The notes under the pieces are model-generated. The model did not search any database and was not told the origin of the DNA. It was given only the letters and a program-made list of their open reading frames with translations. From positions 136,001-200,000 of the forward strand of contig JACEEZ010018069.1 of NCBI GenBank assembly GCA_016584305.1: DNA of 64,000 nucleotides. The letters run 5' to 3'. Of this stretch, positions 10,723-23,422 are shown piece by piece. Each line of letters starts with the position of its first letter. The stretch's first letter is position 1. Position numbers and translations under genes: made by a program. Source of the stretch: Chionoecetes opilio (lineage: Eukaryota > Arthropoda > Malacostraca > Decapoda > Majidae).

Positions 10723-10757
10723 ATATATATGATATATATATATATATATATATATTG
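10588..10757. repeat. (TA)n microsatellite
   Basis: About 170 bases of almost pure TA/TATAA dinucleotide repeats. Any reading frame through it is meaningless (Tyr-Ile strings). Length is probably unreliable in the assembly. Confidence 0.95.
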
Positions 10758-11317
10758 TAATTATTTATTCTGGTACTTTGTAATAACAAAGCCTTATAAA
10801 ACAACCGCTCGACCACTTTTATTAAACTACCATTTGAAGTGTCTGGCTAGGACGGTAAAGACTCCTACCCATCAATCTACACTTCTGAGGCAATCAACCC
10901 CTACTGTGTCACCAACAGTTGTAAGTATTCTTACTTGGGTTGACCCCAGTTACCTGTAACATCACACAGATAAGGGTAACAGTCGGGAAAATGACCCGAT
11001 TGATGATTTTATTTATTTAGTTAACGCTAATTTATGCATGCTGGTAATTCATTTATCAGATAACAAAATTCATCAATGGAAAGCTAATAAAATCGCGCTT
11101 CTATTGATACCCTTCATGATAAAAGTTGACTTGCAAAGTTTTAAATGGCGAAGAGTTGAAGTGAATATTAAGTTCATGCATATTTCTTCAGAGTCTCGTA
11201 ATGGCATTTCTTTAGCGTCTTTTACTATTCTTTATTTGATAATATTACAGAACAAAACATTTACGAAGATTACAGTATATCATATATACTGATAAACCAG
11301 TCTATATGATCCGTAAT

Positions 11318-11467
11318 ATATATATATATGATATATATATAATTATATATATATATATAGTATATTATATATAATATATATATATAGATATATAGTATAT
11401 ATATATATAGTATATAAATATATCCGTATATATATATATATAATATCCGTATAATATATATATAATA

Positions 11468-11510
<43 letters not shown>
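11318..11510. repeat. (TA)n microsatellite with short interruptions
   Basis: Alternating TA with TATCCG and AGTATA interruptions, ending in an uninterrupted run of about 40 bases. The interval before it (10981-11317) holds AT-rich DNA in which I see no gene. Confidence 0.95.
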
Positions 11511-11514
<4 letters not shown>

Positions 11515-12960
11515 TCCGAGCGGGCCCTCCGACTTCATGCCCTTGTGCAACAGGCCGATATTCCGTGCGCAGTCCAGATTTACAGTGGTCTATGGGCTCA
11601 ACCTAAAATTCAGCAACTCTACTAAAAACAAAAATTTGAAAATAACATCGCATTTAAGCTACATTAAATAAGATTAAATTCTCACAAAGTACAAGGTAAA
11701 AAGAAACACAAAGTACAAGAAAAGACTGTAAAATTTTAAAATCATCTATAACCTGCATGAAACAGAAAACTAGGTTATAATAATAGAACTAATAATCAAT
11801 AAGTAAATAATACAAAAAACATGGCACAAATAAACATCAAATTAAGAAAACCAATAAAAAAGAACGTTTTGCTAAAACATCGAAAAATTCATATCTAAAA
11901 AGTTAAATCGAAAAAGAGGAACAAAATGAATAACACCACGGAGACAGTTCATACCCAAATAAGAGAAATGTTGATTTCAGCCTTGAAATAGCAATAAAAT
12001 GTCATGAACAACACAAAAATCACGTCATATAATTTCTTTCATTCATTAGATTTTCCAAAGTTGAAATTGGATAAAAATCACGAAACTGTTGTGATAAGGG
12101 AAATTGCTCAAATATAATTTTTCCGTTTGCACTTCACTGCACTCACACAACCGTTCCTCGATGTGCAGTCTTCCTCTGCCCCTTCTGTTCCATCGACCCT
12201 CTTTAATGGCAAGAGAGTGTGCGCTTAAGCGCAACCGTGTCCAGGAAATACGTTTCAATTCGTTAACACTGTCTTTTCTTTTATAAATTTCATGTACTTT
12301 TAATTTTAAGTACATGAAAGGCTTTACAGTATAATAATATTGAGACATTGTTGAGGTAGAAGCTGCAACTTTTATCCTAACTCTTCTCTTGCATTTTCTA
12401 CATCATCATTATCATTTCTTACAAAGTCTCGAACATAATTAGATAATATGGGAACGTTTTCTTCCATTACCATCTTTAACACAAAAACAAATGGATCATC
12501 TTCCATAGTTGATCTGTCAGTCCACATTTTTGAGAAGAACCTACGCTGGCTACTCTATATTATTGTTTGTACTGGGGGAAAACCAGATTCTACCAGACAC
12601 AAGTCATTGGGGGTTGTTTTTCGAACACTTAATAGTCTTTTAAGTTTTTAAACACCACATATAGAACTTACGTATTAGCTTTAAGTCTCCGTTCAACCAC
12701 GATTCACATCCCCACAGTATTGATGACATTAAAGCACTATGAAACACCTTAAATTCTATAGGAATGGAATATCATTGTTTTTTATTAAGAAATTCAATAA
12801 ACTTAAGTACGTGACATGTGACTCTGTGAGCATGGGCTTTTATGGCTGAGGAAGTGGAACCGTCACGACAAAAGGGCTGCCCAAATATTGTATTGGTTCA
12901 GTGCCCCACCGTCGGGGTGTCCACAAAAGCGTTTCCCTTGCCGAGGAACCCCATTTATAA
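11511..12960. other. AT-rich interspersed DNA, no gene recognised
   Basis: No open frame longer than about 100 codons, and the ones present show no family signature. A short self-complementary stretch (ATTTCATGTACTTTTAATTTTAAGTACATGAAA) lies near 12287-12319. Probably old repeat remnants. Confidence 0.5.
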
Positions 12961-15290
12961 CAAAATTTGGGTTTTTTGACTATATTAATTTTCATAGCAT
13001 GATAATTTGAGAGCATATTGTTTTAAAAAAGCTGTATTTCCATCATGCCAGCCCTTGTTGGGGACAAAAAGACAGTGATCCATGGGGACAGTACATGGAG
13101 CCATGATAAAAACCTAAAAATACTGTTTTCTTAATCAAATTATCTATCTTTCACAACGTACAAAAAGCCACAGGAGGGGGGGCCCCTAGGCGCACACCGA
13201 TAGTAGATGTATTGAGGGGTTCCGATATGCTTTTTGTCACAGTGTACGGGCTATGATGGCAAACAAACAGACCATTCCACACCCCAACCCTTTGGTTTTT
13301 TAAATAAATTTTAAACCCGATATAGTTTTAAATTTCCCAAAAGGATATTAAGGGACTCTTTTCCTTTTGCCATCTATAAGAAATTTTAAGCACAGGTTTT
13401 TTGTGCCCCTCCCCTGTTCCTGTGTTCGGAAGGGCTTAAAAAAATAAAAATTTTAAACCCCATGTGTACAGTTGGAAGACTATTTTTATACTAATCCCCT
13501 AAGTTTTCTGGGAGCTAACACTTGTGAAAAAAGCTCCCCCCACGTGAATTTTACGCACCGTTTGGAAAGGGCTAAATATATAAATATTACCTAATAACTC
13601 TGGGGAAAACCACTTAAAATCCTGGGGGGTAGGGGTCACCCGGCTTTGACTTTTTTCAATCATTTTACCCGCGGGAGATGGGGGGGGGAAGGAAAAAAGA
13701 GGGAAGAAAAAGGGAAAAAAAGAGAAGTTTTAAAAGGGGCCTTAAAATGAATGATGGATTAGTGTTTCACTCCGGTTTGCTCTTTTAATTTTCCCATTCC
13801 AATTTATAGCCCGCCAGAGGGTTCCCTTACCCCCGCGTCGTTTAGTTGTTGCCAGCGGCCGTCGGGGCCCGATGCGGCTTTGACGATGCGTTTTGGACCT
13901 AGCGCTGTACAGTCTATAAAATATTGCAAAGAAATTCTGGACAGTAGTTTATCTCATTATTCTTCCAAGCGGGGGCGGGTCCCGGGGTAGATTTGAAAAC
14001 CAAATTTTTTTTTTTGATCTAAATTTTAAAAATGTATGGGTTTCTAAACTAACCCCCTTCTAAATTATGCACACTGCATGATCACCCAAGCAGGGGGAAA
14101 CGGAAAGAGATTGTTTCTATCCGTAGAAGAACCCCTTAAAGACCGAATGGGTCTGATCAAAAGAAAACTTGCATTATCAAAAAACCTAAAATTAAAAAAT
14201 ATTAAATTAGGAGAGACTAAACAAACATACCAAAACCCCCTTTCCCCCTTTGGGCGAAGTGAGCTTAGGGGAAAGTGATGATCATTATAAACCATTTTTT
14301 TAAAACGAATTTCTTCTAAAACACATAAAACAAAACAGAAAAGGCTTACGTGCTTGCAAGGTGGGGGGGGAAAACGGGATCTAAAAGGCTATTTATACAG
14401 TCAGGTGATCAGGTAATTTACCAAACCTGGTATTCATGCCCCCTTAAATGAACAGCAAAATTTTTGGGTCATCTTCAGCTTTGACTGATTTTTCTGAAAG
14501 CATCATCCCTGAAATAGGGGGAATCAGGGGCCGTAGCAAACCCAAAAAAAAACGCCGGGCACACAGTTACTTAACCAAATTGTTTCTTATACGGGTATCC
14601 ATATCGAGAATATGGGAAAAAGTATTGTTTTAATCCACCCCAAAAACCCTCCACAGGGGGCATTTTTCTTTCCCCCCAATATAAGACAATATCCTGGAAG
14701 TGATACTGGTAGGTGTTTTTATTTTTCATTTTAATATCAAATCATACAATATAAAAGAACCTTTGTCTTTCTTAATTTATTCTCCAGATTTTTTTTCCAA
14801 AAAATTATCCAAATGCATTTTGTGGCTTACCTAAAAATAATTGCATTCCACCCGATCACTTAAATCACGGTAGAGTTCTTCCCCGAAATCCAAGCGTTCC
14901 CCTTCCCTTTGCCGGGCGGTTTTTTTTTTGGCTCCGCTTCTCTCGTCGCCTCCCTCCCCCCGGGCGGGAGGGTGGAGACTTTCTTAAAAACCCATCAAAA
15001 GGGTCCCGATCTTTGAGCTTTTTTTTTTTCTCGTAAATTTTATCACGCTTGTCCCTACTGTCCAACATTCCAAATATTGGGCCCTTTCGTCCAAATCTGT
15101 GGCGAGCGTCCCCCCTCGGCGTGTGTACGTACGAAAATTTGTCCTCGTACCCAATCCCCCTTAAATTTGTTGATTTTGGATCGTCCTGCAGCGCCGTCCA
15201 AAGGATCACCTTCCGGGGACACCTAAAAACCCCATTTTGGGTTTCTCTCTTTTCTATCCAGGATCTCCAAAAACACCCATGCTAGAAACA
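12961..15290. other. Low-quality, homopolymer-rich stretch without recognisable genes
   Basis: Long runs such as TTTTTTTTTT, GGGGGGGG and CCCCC break up every frame, and short mixed A/T and G/C blocks alternate. Similar texture elsewhere in the window (30.48-32.65 kb) can be compared with a clean copy and proves to be consensus error. I therefore treat this as unpolished sequence and do not call the short frames here. Confidence 0.5.
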
Positions 15291-15424
15291 GCTGATCTCT
15301 CTTTCTCTCTCTCTTATAAATTGCTTCATAAAATGTTGAACTTATGATTTCGTACCAATAATATTACCAGGCACTAATCCCGATAGCCACTTGTTCGTCA
15401 AGCGTACTCGAGTCTGGCCCCCGG

Positions 15425-15785
15425 GCCCCGGCGCCGGCGGCCCTCAGACCCATTAACCCTCCAGGACGCAGCTCGGTGTGTCCTGTGGCCAATCCGCTCT
15501 GGGGTCATACTCCTTCAGATTCAATAGCTAGAATACGGGAGAGGGCTGAATGACGCGTTTCGCGTCATAGGTGTTCCAGACATCACTTCTCGAATGACAA
15601 TGCCTCGTCTGGCTTGAGCCAGACGAGGCATTCGGTCTCCGGGCATAAACGTCTCTCACAACCGTACCATACTGCGCTACAGAGGGCCGGCCCCGCCGGA
15701 ACTCAGACCTGCCCAAGACCCTCCGGCCTACCGGGACACAGCCCGGTTTGCCGTATGGTCAATCCGCCCCTGCGACTGACCCAGC
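15425..15785. repeat. Two diverged direct repeats (about 90-100 bp, GC-rich)
   Basis: 15425-15512 and 15682-15785 share the ordered blocks GGCC..CCGGCGG/CCGCCGG, CTCAGACC, ACCCTCC, CAGC(T/C)CGGT and CAATCCGC, with substitutions and small indels between. The second copy is followed by a TATA-like CATAAAAAA at 15785-15793. This may be a duplicated promoter-like module of a transposon. Confidence 0.45.
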
Positions 15786-15995
15786 ATAAAAAATCTTCCT
15801 CTCAGTCTCTTCACTTCAGCTTGTCTCTCAAGCTTTGGTCACTTGATCAGTGTTTGTTTTACAGTATATCGTCTGTTCTGCTCTCCTCACTACTCGTTCA
15901 TTATATTAATCCTCTTGCATTCTATGACGCGTTATGCGTCGTTCGAGAAGTGATGTCTGGAACACCTATGACGCGAAACGCGTCATTCAGCCCTC
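15541..15995. mobile_element. Inverted-repeat unit with perfect 53-bp arms
   Basis: 15541-15593 (starts GAGGGCTGAATGACGCG) is repeated exactly as its reverse complement at 15943-15995, with a 349-bp spacer. Each arm contains its own hairpin (ATGACGCG, TTT, CGCGTCAT). A further perfect 14-bp-stem hairpin lies at 15601-15630 (TGCCTCGTCTGGCT ... ). I see no target-site duplication next to the arms. A MITE-like or fold-back element is the simplest explanation. Confidence 0.65.
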
Positions 15996-16520
15996 CGCGG
16001 CAGAAAAATATTCGCCTAAAATCGATAAATAACGCTATCTGCGTCATTTTTGGGCAAGTGTTCAGTAAGCTGATCTATTTGAAAATTAATTATCTGGCAG
16101 CCCTCTGTAAGCATTCTTATGGTAGAGCGCACATCAAATATTATAGTTGCCTCCCGGCAGTCAGCCTGTCAGGGCGTTATGAGCGGCGGTGATTTAAAGG
16201 CCGACCGTGGACTCAAGTGTCTGCGTTCAGTGCTTTCGCGTGTATTTGCTGCATAATAAATCTGTGTGAATGACCTGTCAGTACATATATAATGAGGATC
16301 ACGATACTATGTACTGAAAATAGGCTATACATAATCGTGTAACGTTGATAACGGACAGTTCAAGCTCATGAACGAAATGTATAACGATCTATATCCTATA
16401 TAGCCTATAGCTTGAATCGGTTGACGTGTGTGGTTGAGCGAGGTTATGAATATCGGAAAGTGAAAAACTGGCAGTGCGAGTTGGGACTTTAATAGGAATT
16501 GTACACACGGGTAATTTGTA
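15996..16520. other. Spacer with LTR-like or promoter-like signals
   Basis: No gene seen. TTTAAAGG at about 16193-16200 followed 60 bases later by AATAAA at 16255-16260 is the spacing of an LTR U3-R boundary, but no partner repeat was found, so this stays a weak suggestion. Confidence 0.25.
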
Positions 16521-16524
16521 TATA

Positions 16525-16585
16525 AATCTATATATATATATTATATATATATTATATATAAATATAAATATATAATATAATATAT

Positions 16586-16619
<34 letters not shown>

Positions 16620-16620
16620 C
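16525..16620. repeat. (TA)n microsatellite
   Basis: About 95 bases of TATATA/TAAATA repeats. The following 16621-17205 holds AT-rich DNA and a C(11) run at 17072-17082, with no gene recognised. Confidence 0.9.
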
Positions 16621-17205
16621 ACCATGCACACATTAGATTTTCAGTACTTCGTTGTTTGCACCCACATATGGTTTGTGTGTACATTGGCTACATTTAGTGG
16701 TTTGAAAAAATATACGGAAACAAGCGCAATACTCGATCGTTGTTGATGCTTGACTGTGGGCGTAGTGTGCACGTTAGGGGTGTATGCATAAACATTTTTC
16801 TATCTGTTACTACAGTATATGTCATCAAATATGGAAACGTGAGACGGAAAGGAGGCGGTGACTTACAGGGCAGAGTGAGAAGGGTTTAGCTCAAAAATTT
16901 CCATTCCAAAATATGAGGCTCGAAACTACGCTTAGTGGTATTGTCTACAGTCGGATCTATAATATACAACTATAGTGCTATTTTTCAAAACAAAGCAAAA
17001 AATTTAGCCGTGTAAATAAGATGCCACCTGCGTAAGCATGGTTGTACAAGTTTTACACGGATTATATCTCCCCCCCCCCCCAGGAACTAGGCAGATATGA
17101 ATATTCTGAAGACATCCAGAACTGCGATGAAAAAACGTCAAAATAATGTTATATAGAAAAAAATACTTATTGAAAAGTTCGAGAAACGAAGGTAGGAACA
17201 TACTA

Positions 17206-18372
17206 CAATGGCCGTGATAAGGACCCGGCCCATAACTAGTCACGGTTTGTTTACATCTGTGCATTGGGGGATAGGTGGCGTGTCGGCGGCGGTGGACGGG
17301 ACTCAAGGGCGGGAAAACTCCGGAGAGGGAAGAATTTCGAATTATTCGTTGCGCGAAATGATATCCAGGTGCTATTATTACTTTGCTCGTTCTCGCTGAA
17401 AACTATAGAGAAGGACACTGAGAGTAAGACTGATGTGCAGAGGCATAACCCAGAAAAACAGACAGAGTACACTAACAGAGCCTCCCGTCAAAAAGGTAAG
17501 CAACTGGTAGGACGTAAGTGTACCTATCACTGCATTATTTCTTAATGAGACTCTGCTGTGGACCGTTTCCTGGTTTAGAAGCCTTTCACATCAACCATCA
17601 CCTCAGGTCTCTCTATGTTGTCAGCGAGCAAGGAAATATACACCGGCATATCAATTTCGCCCAAAAAAACTCGACAATGTTTCATCGTCGGTAGTCTCTC
17701 TTTGATAGGTGTACATATCATGGTATGTAGTATTAAAATAACATATTAATTGAGTCCTTTGGTGTCTTCTCTCATAATAAAGTAGGGTAGTAGCTCGTCA
17801 AATAACACTTAAACCAATGATGACCACTACTATTATGAGGAAAGACAACCAAAGGAAACTCAATTAAAAGTATAGTTAATACATAATAACAGAATTGACA
17901 ACATACAAGAGAAGAATACGGACGATGAAAAAATTTGAGTGTTTGGGCGACATTGATATTCCAGGTGCTATATTCCGTGCCGCTGACAACATAGAGAAGA
18001 CTGATGTGATGTTGATGTGCAAAGGCTTTAAACCAGGAAAACAGTCACAGCAGCGGTCATTAAGAAGTAAGCAAGTGATTAGGGAAACATTACGTACATA
18101 CCGTTGCTTACCTTTGAAGAGGCTCTGTATGATTTGTTTTCTGGTTAGAAACCTCTGCACATCAGGCCATTACCATCAGGTCTTCTCTAAGTGTTGTCAT
18201 CGAGAACAGAGCACAGTAATATAGCACCTTGAAATCAATTTCGCGCAAAATAAACAACTCGAAAATTCTTCCATCGACTAGTTTCAATTGTAGGTCCACC
18301 GCGGCCGAGACCCGCTCGATCCCACACTGCACCGATGTAAACAAACCGTGACGGTTATGTCTGGGGCCCATT
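17206..18372. mobile_element. Nested 1.17-kb palindrome (fold-back element with hairpins in each arm)
   Basis: The two halves are imperfect reverse complements about a centre near 17808. Outer blocks CACGGTTTGTTTACATC (17241-17257) and GATGTAAACAAACCGTG (18333-18349) match exactly, and inner blocks near 17745-17795 and 17822-17872 pair as well. Each half is itself a hairpin. A unit of about 130 bp (ATATTCCAGGTGCTAT...AGACTGATGTGCAGAGGC) occurs at about 17335-17465 (+), 17560-17695 (-), 17925-18045 (+) and 18135-18265 (-). No coding frame makes sense. Terminal duplication is not visible. Confidence 0.7.
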
Positions 18373-19385
18373 GGTGTTTGATAAAATATCAAGAAAATAT
18401 CGCCAAAAACAAAGTTTCTGACATATAACTAAAAAGCACCTTGACATTCATTTCTTTATTTCAGGAGTTCTGACAGTGAACAAACTAAAGATGAGCATTA
18501 TAGCATTGCTGAAACCATCAGCCACCAGGCTCACCTTGTTTTTAGGGTCTTAAGTTTTTTTTTTCTGTGGATTTTGTCTCCCCTAGATCCAGTTTGAAAA
18601 ATATATTGGTTGGCTCGCTGTCAACCTGGGCGTTTGAGATAAATGCACACAACAAAATGGCCGCCAAGAAAAATCAAAATACATAATATACCATAATTCC
18701 TTACAAATTGACATAACCGGTCAACCAAAAAAATGGATTCCAGTGGTATTTTGACCCAAAAAAATTCATTTCGGGTATTTTCATATCCAAAATGACAACC
18801 ATTTTCAAATGGCTGCCCTTTTTTTTTTTTTTTTTTTTTTTTATGTGAATTTTTATACGTATACTAGTATATAAAAATATTACTTGTTCAACATGAAAGT
18901 AAAAAAAATTGACAGTTTTTTAGTCAGATCGTTTTGAGTCCTCAATTTCTTATGAGCATAAAATGCATAATTCTTGATGTAATTAGTAATCATCCTCATC
19001 ATCCTCATCAACTGCTGTTCGTGTTTGATCATTGCAACATTCAATGGAGGATTGACAAGCACAAAACATTGTGCATGGTAGTCTCGACTTGTTACATGCG
19101 CATTGTAATGGCTAGACATTTTATAGGCATTCAAGTCCCCGTATCCCCTAGTTGCGCTTCGCTAATCAGTTCTGTTGTTCTCGCTGACGGATGCCAGTTA
19201 ATGTTTTTCTGGTGGCGGGAAAGGATGCCAGTCTGTGGGAAGGTGTTTAGGCTCAATTGCCTAAACAATTGAGTAGCCGGGTACTTTACCAGAAACGTCC
19301 GAAGTAAATTGCATGTGGTGGCTGATAGGAAATTAGGCATGCATAATAGAAAAAAAGGTATAGAAAATATGTTAAGATGAGCCGA
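18373..19385. other. Intergenic DNA with old repeat pieces
   Basis: Contains T(28) at about 18819-18842 and a small hairpin GTTTAGGC-TCAATT-GCCTAAAC at about 19248-19269. No protein signature was found in the short frames on either strand. Confidence 0.4.
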
Positions 19386-19639
19386 AGTGGCAACTCGCCA
19401 CCAGCCGCCATCTTGGAGTCGAGACAGGGCGACCTGGGTCGCCCCACTCTGTTACAGGTCACGGCCACGACTACATCTCCCCCCAGCCGAGGACGTCTTC
19501 GGCATCTTTTTTAAGTTAGAGAACCGGGGTTTAGACACGGGGGTTGGGGTAAAGGAAACTTGCGACACTAGGAGAAGTTTCAGAAGGCAGGGAACTAAAG
19601 TGATTCGTAAGAAGAGAGAGAGGAGGGGTTTGTTAAGAT

Positions 19640-22600
19640 AAGGGAAAATTGACAAAAAAAAGAGGAGTTGCTTGAAGGTTTACTATACAAACTGTAGGAG
19701 TATTTTAAAAAAATAGTTTTTCCTGAGAGGAATAAATAGTGTAGAGGATTTGGTATAATAGCATTAACAGAAACATGGTTGGATATGTCAGAAAGGTATT
19801 CGATCCGGAAGTCGAGATAGCTGGGTTATAAGTTATTTCACAAGGACAGAGTAGGAAAGACGAGGAGGGGGAGTTGCCTTTATGCAAGAGATGCATTGCA
19901 GTGTTGTGTTAACAATGTTATAAAACAGATGACAGCATAGAGTCTATAATGGTAGAGGTTCGGGGGGAACTAAGAAAATGTTTTGGGTGTAGTGTATAGG
20001 CCTCCAAACTTATGTAAAGAGGATTCAGCTCCTATATGGGAAGAAATAAACAAGGCCTGCAGATTAATCGATTATGCGTGGTGGGAGATTTTAATCTTAG
20101 GAATATAGACTGGGATTTAATCATAGGTGACAGCGATGCAGATGAATTGTTAAATAAATCCAGGATACTTCCTAAGTCAAGCAATCAAGGAGCCTACTAG
20201 AGAGATAAATTTCTAGATCTATTCTGAAAAAATAGAGACGATTTAGTTACAAATGTGGGGGTCGGGGGAATTTAGATAATAGCGACCATTATGAGATCAG
20301 ATTTAGCTTAAAAGGGGAAGTTTGGAAAATAAGTGGCAATAGGCATCGAATCCTAATTTCAGAAAAGGCCATTATGCGGGATTAGAAGACACCTGGGGGT
20401 TTTATTAATAAGAGGTGTGGGATGGGAGCAGAAGTTTCCCAGGACAGGGCGTTTGACAGCTGGAAAGGCCACTTATGAAGGATTAGGAAGGCACCTGGAG
20501 GTAATTGGCGCGGTCAGATATGGTAGTGAGGTCGAGGTTGAGGAGATAATTAGAGCGGTTAGACAGGGAAGTGAGTCAGGCTGAGGAGAAAAATTAGAGA
20601 GGTTAGAAGGGGAAGTGAGGTCGGAGCCGAGGAGGATTATACCTAAATTTGTAAGGAATATAATTGAGGGAACAGAAAAGAATATTCCTTATAGGGAATA
20701 AGGTCCAGAAAGAGTGACCCAAAAATGGATGACCACCAAGTTAAAACAAAACATTGGAGTAAAAAGAAACATTTATTAAGGTTCAAGGCAGATTGGTAAA
20801 CAAAGAAAAGTATAACGTGATGGCGAGGAAGTGAAGAAATTAACTCGGTTGGTAAGAAAAATTATGAGATTAAAGTAGCAGAACAGACGAACAGGGACCC
20901 AAAGGGGTTCTAAACAGGTTTATAAAACAAAGAGCAAGGAATTAGTTGGGCCGTTAAGGTCAGGACAGGGTGAGGTCTTAAATACGGGTGAGGATATGTG
21001 TAGAGTCTAAATGATTATTTCTTAATGTTTTTACGTAGGGGGATACACAGACGATACCTGATAATGAACAGATGTTCAAAAGGAAGCGATGAGGAGAAAC
21101 TCAAAGATATTGTGATAACTAGGAAATGGTGGGGGAGGGTATAGAAAAAATGAAAACATTTAAATCGCCAGGACCAGATGAAGTGTATCCCAGGGGATTA
21201 AAGGAATGCAAGGAGGTTGTTAGTGAGTCGTTAGGGCACATTTTTAGGAAATCGGTTGAGAATAGGCGATGTGCCATATTGTGGAGGAAAGAAATGGTGT
21301 TCCCATATTTAAGAAGGGAGACAGAGGACTAAAGTCAAATTATCGACCCTAAGTCTAAAATCAGTGGTGGGTAAATTATTGGAATCTATTATTGCAAAAA
21401 ACATTAGAGAGCACTTAGATAAACATAGTTTGATCATGATTCACAACATGGATTCACCAAGGGTAGGTCATGTCTCACCAATTTATTGAGTTTTTATAGG
21501 AAAGTTTTAGAGCGGCAGATAATGATAAGGATAGATATAATATATCTGGACTTTAGTAAGGCATTTGCCAAAGTCCACACGAGCGACTCTTAAATAAGGT
21601 TAGGGCTCATGGTAAAAGATGGGAAAGGTTCTTCATTGGATCAGAGCTTGGGCTAAGTAATAGGCAACAAAGGGTTACAATTAATGGTTCCAAAACTGAA
21701 TGGGGACTGGTGACAGTGAGTTCCAAAAAGGGTCTGTTTTGGGCCCATTACTTTTTTGATTTACATCAAAGACTTGGATAGTGGGATTAGCAGTGATATC
21801 ACAAGTTTTGCTGAGATACTAAATTAGGTAGGGATTATTTTATCACAGTCTGACGTAAACATATTGCAGGGAGACTTAGATAACTTAACGAGTGGGGAGT
21901 CAGATGGCACATTGAATTTAATATTGATAAATGTAGCGTTATGAAAGTTGGTAGAAAAAAAACCCTGGTAATAGATACACCATAAGCAATATATCGCTGA
22001 AAAAATCAGAAGGTGAAAAAGATCTTTGGGGTGAGGTAAACCCAGACCTCCGACCTAGGAAACAATGTATTGAGCCAAATAGAGCTAATAGAGTATTAGG
22101 ATTCATTACCAGAAGTGTTAAAAGTAGAAATGCAGAAGTTATTCTAAAGCTTTATCTGGCTCTAGTCAGGCCTCACCTAGCTATGCAGTTCAGTTTTGGT
22201 CTCCATATTTCAGGATGGATATAGTGTTGTTAGAAAAAGTGCAGAGAAAGGATGACCAAAATGATACAAGGGATGCGTAACTTTAATTATGAGAGGAGAT
22301 TGAAGTTTTAAAATTACCCTCACTCGAGAGACGCAGAGTAAGGGCGATCTGATAGAAGTTTTTAAAAATGGATAAAGGGGTTTAATAAAGGAGAGGTAGG
22401 AAAAGTTCTTACGGCTTTTAACCAGGGGAGAACAAGAAGTAACGGATTAAGCGGGAAGCGTAGATTTAGAAAGGAATAGGGAAAACTGTTCACAAATAGG
22501 GTGGTGAATGAGTGGAATGGTCTCAGTAGACAAAGGTAGTTAGTGCTGAGTCCATTTGGGGACTGGATAGGTTCATGGATGGGATGAAAGGTGGATGTAG

Positions 22601-22690
22601 GTAGTGTTAGGGGGACAGGAACTACCACGTGTAGGCCTCGCGGCCTCTTGTAAACTTCCTTATTTTCTTATGTTCTTATGTTTCTTTTGT
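19640..22690 (+). pseudogene. CR1-clade non-LTR retrotransposon with endonuclease and RT, heavily decayed
   Basis: Ordered signatures across changing frames show an almost full-length ORF2. For the APE endonuclease these are YTNCRSILKK (~19685), ALTETWLDMS (~19762), VYRPPN (~19995) and GDFNLRNIDWD (~20085-20115). For RT they are KSPGPDEVYPR (~21160-21195), SNYRP followed by VGKLLE (~21330-21390), a DFSKAF block (~21550), PKGSVLGP (~21728-21750) and a FADD-like SFAE (~21805). The 3' end is AGGCCTCGCGGCCTCTTGT followed by TTCTTATG-type 8-bp tail units (22664-22700), as in CR1 elements. The enzyme nicks target DNA and copies the element RNA. Dozens of indels and stops make it inactive. Confidence 0.85.
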
Positions 22691-22700
22691 TCTTATGTTC

Positions 22701-23004
22701 GGGATCTCTTGTCACTCCTTTCCCGTTTCCCCGCGTGTCTGGTGCTTGATTCCTGCTAGCAGACGCAGGGCGAGACACACCGCGAGGAAGGAAGTTTTTG
22801 GGTTGGGGGAGACGCGAGCTGGGAAGAGGAGTGCGTGGAGAGGGCGACCACGTGGTGTACGCCGCGACGAAGGGCAAGGCTACAGGTTCCTCGTCGAAAG
22901 CGTGAGATAACCATAACCCCTTATATCTATTCCCAGGGCAGAAATTTTCCAAAACACAGGGGGGAGTGTGTTTTTCGGGAGGCGTAAATTAGGGATAGTT
23001 ATTC
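22701..23004. other. Short GC-richer spacer up to an N
   Basis: No gene recognised. The interval ends at a single N (23005), where the sequence changes abruptly into the right part of a fold-back repeat. The N probably marks an assembly join. Confidence 0.4.
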
Positions 23005-23422
23005 NGATGAAAATAGGCATATCTGTCTGCTAACGAAAGGTGAGTTAAGCAAAGTAATATGAATATTTTTCTGAGGCAACGCAAGGGTTTTGGGTTGCGG
23101 CGAGGCAAGTACCACCACCATCACCACCCAGCCCGAGTCTATCAGCCAATCAGCGACGTCCTTACAAACTCGGGTAGGCAGCGAGCAGCTCCCAAGAATC
23201 TAGCTTTAAGTGAATAAACTATAGTACTCCATAAAAAAAACATTCTGACCCTGGAGTTTGGGTGTAGCTAGTAAAATAATTCTATTATGATGATACCTTA
23301 TTTTTTCAAACTTGACGGAAACGTGGAAGCTTTGAATCTTACCTTGGAGAACTGAGGACACCAAACACAGAAGTGAATAATTAAATGACCTCAGATTTTA
23401 ACGAAAGATTATATTTTTCCAG

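Larger units (their letters stand above)
3201..10980 (+). mobile_element. Errantivirus-like endogenous retrovirus (Ty3/gypsy group), decayed
   Basis: The order is gag, protease, reverse transcriptase, RNase H, integrase, env, then a non-coding 3' region, all on the plus strand. This is the layout of insect errantiviruses and related arthropod gypsy elements with an envelope. The coding part spans about 6.9 kb. At least eight frame changes or stops interrupt pol and env, and the 5' LTR is not recognisable, so it is an old inactive copy. Individual parts are listed separately. Confidence 0.85.
10076..10980 (+). other. Probable 3' LTR region of the endogenous retrovirus
   Basis: Non-coding DNA directly after env. 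It contains a TATA-like TTATAAAAC at about 10793-10801 with a TATTAAA about 20 bases further on, arranged like a U3/R promoter and polyadenylation area. An AT microsatellite has expanded inside it. Exact LTR ends could not be fixed because there is no 5' copy to compare; the end near 10950-10980 is a guess. Confidence 0.35.

Noticed and set aside
14865..15285. Arg/Lys-rich frame on the reverse strand and its plus-strand counterpart
   Set aside because: Lies in homopolymer-noisy sequence with low-complexity composition and no family signature.
16180..16290. Solo LTR suggested by TTTAAAGG and AATAAA spacing
   Set aside because: No terminal repeat pair, no TG..CA ends and no flank duplication could be identified.
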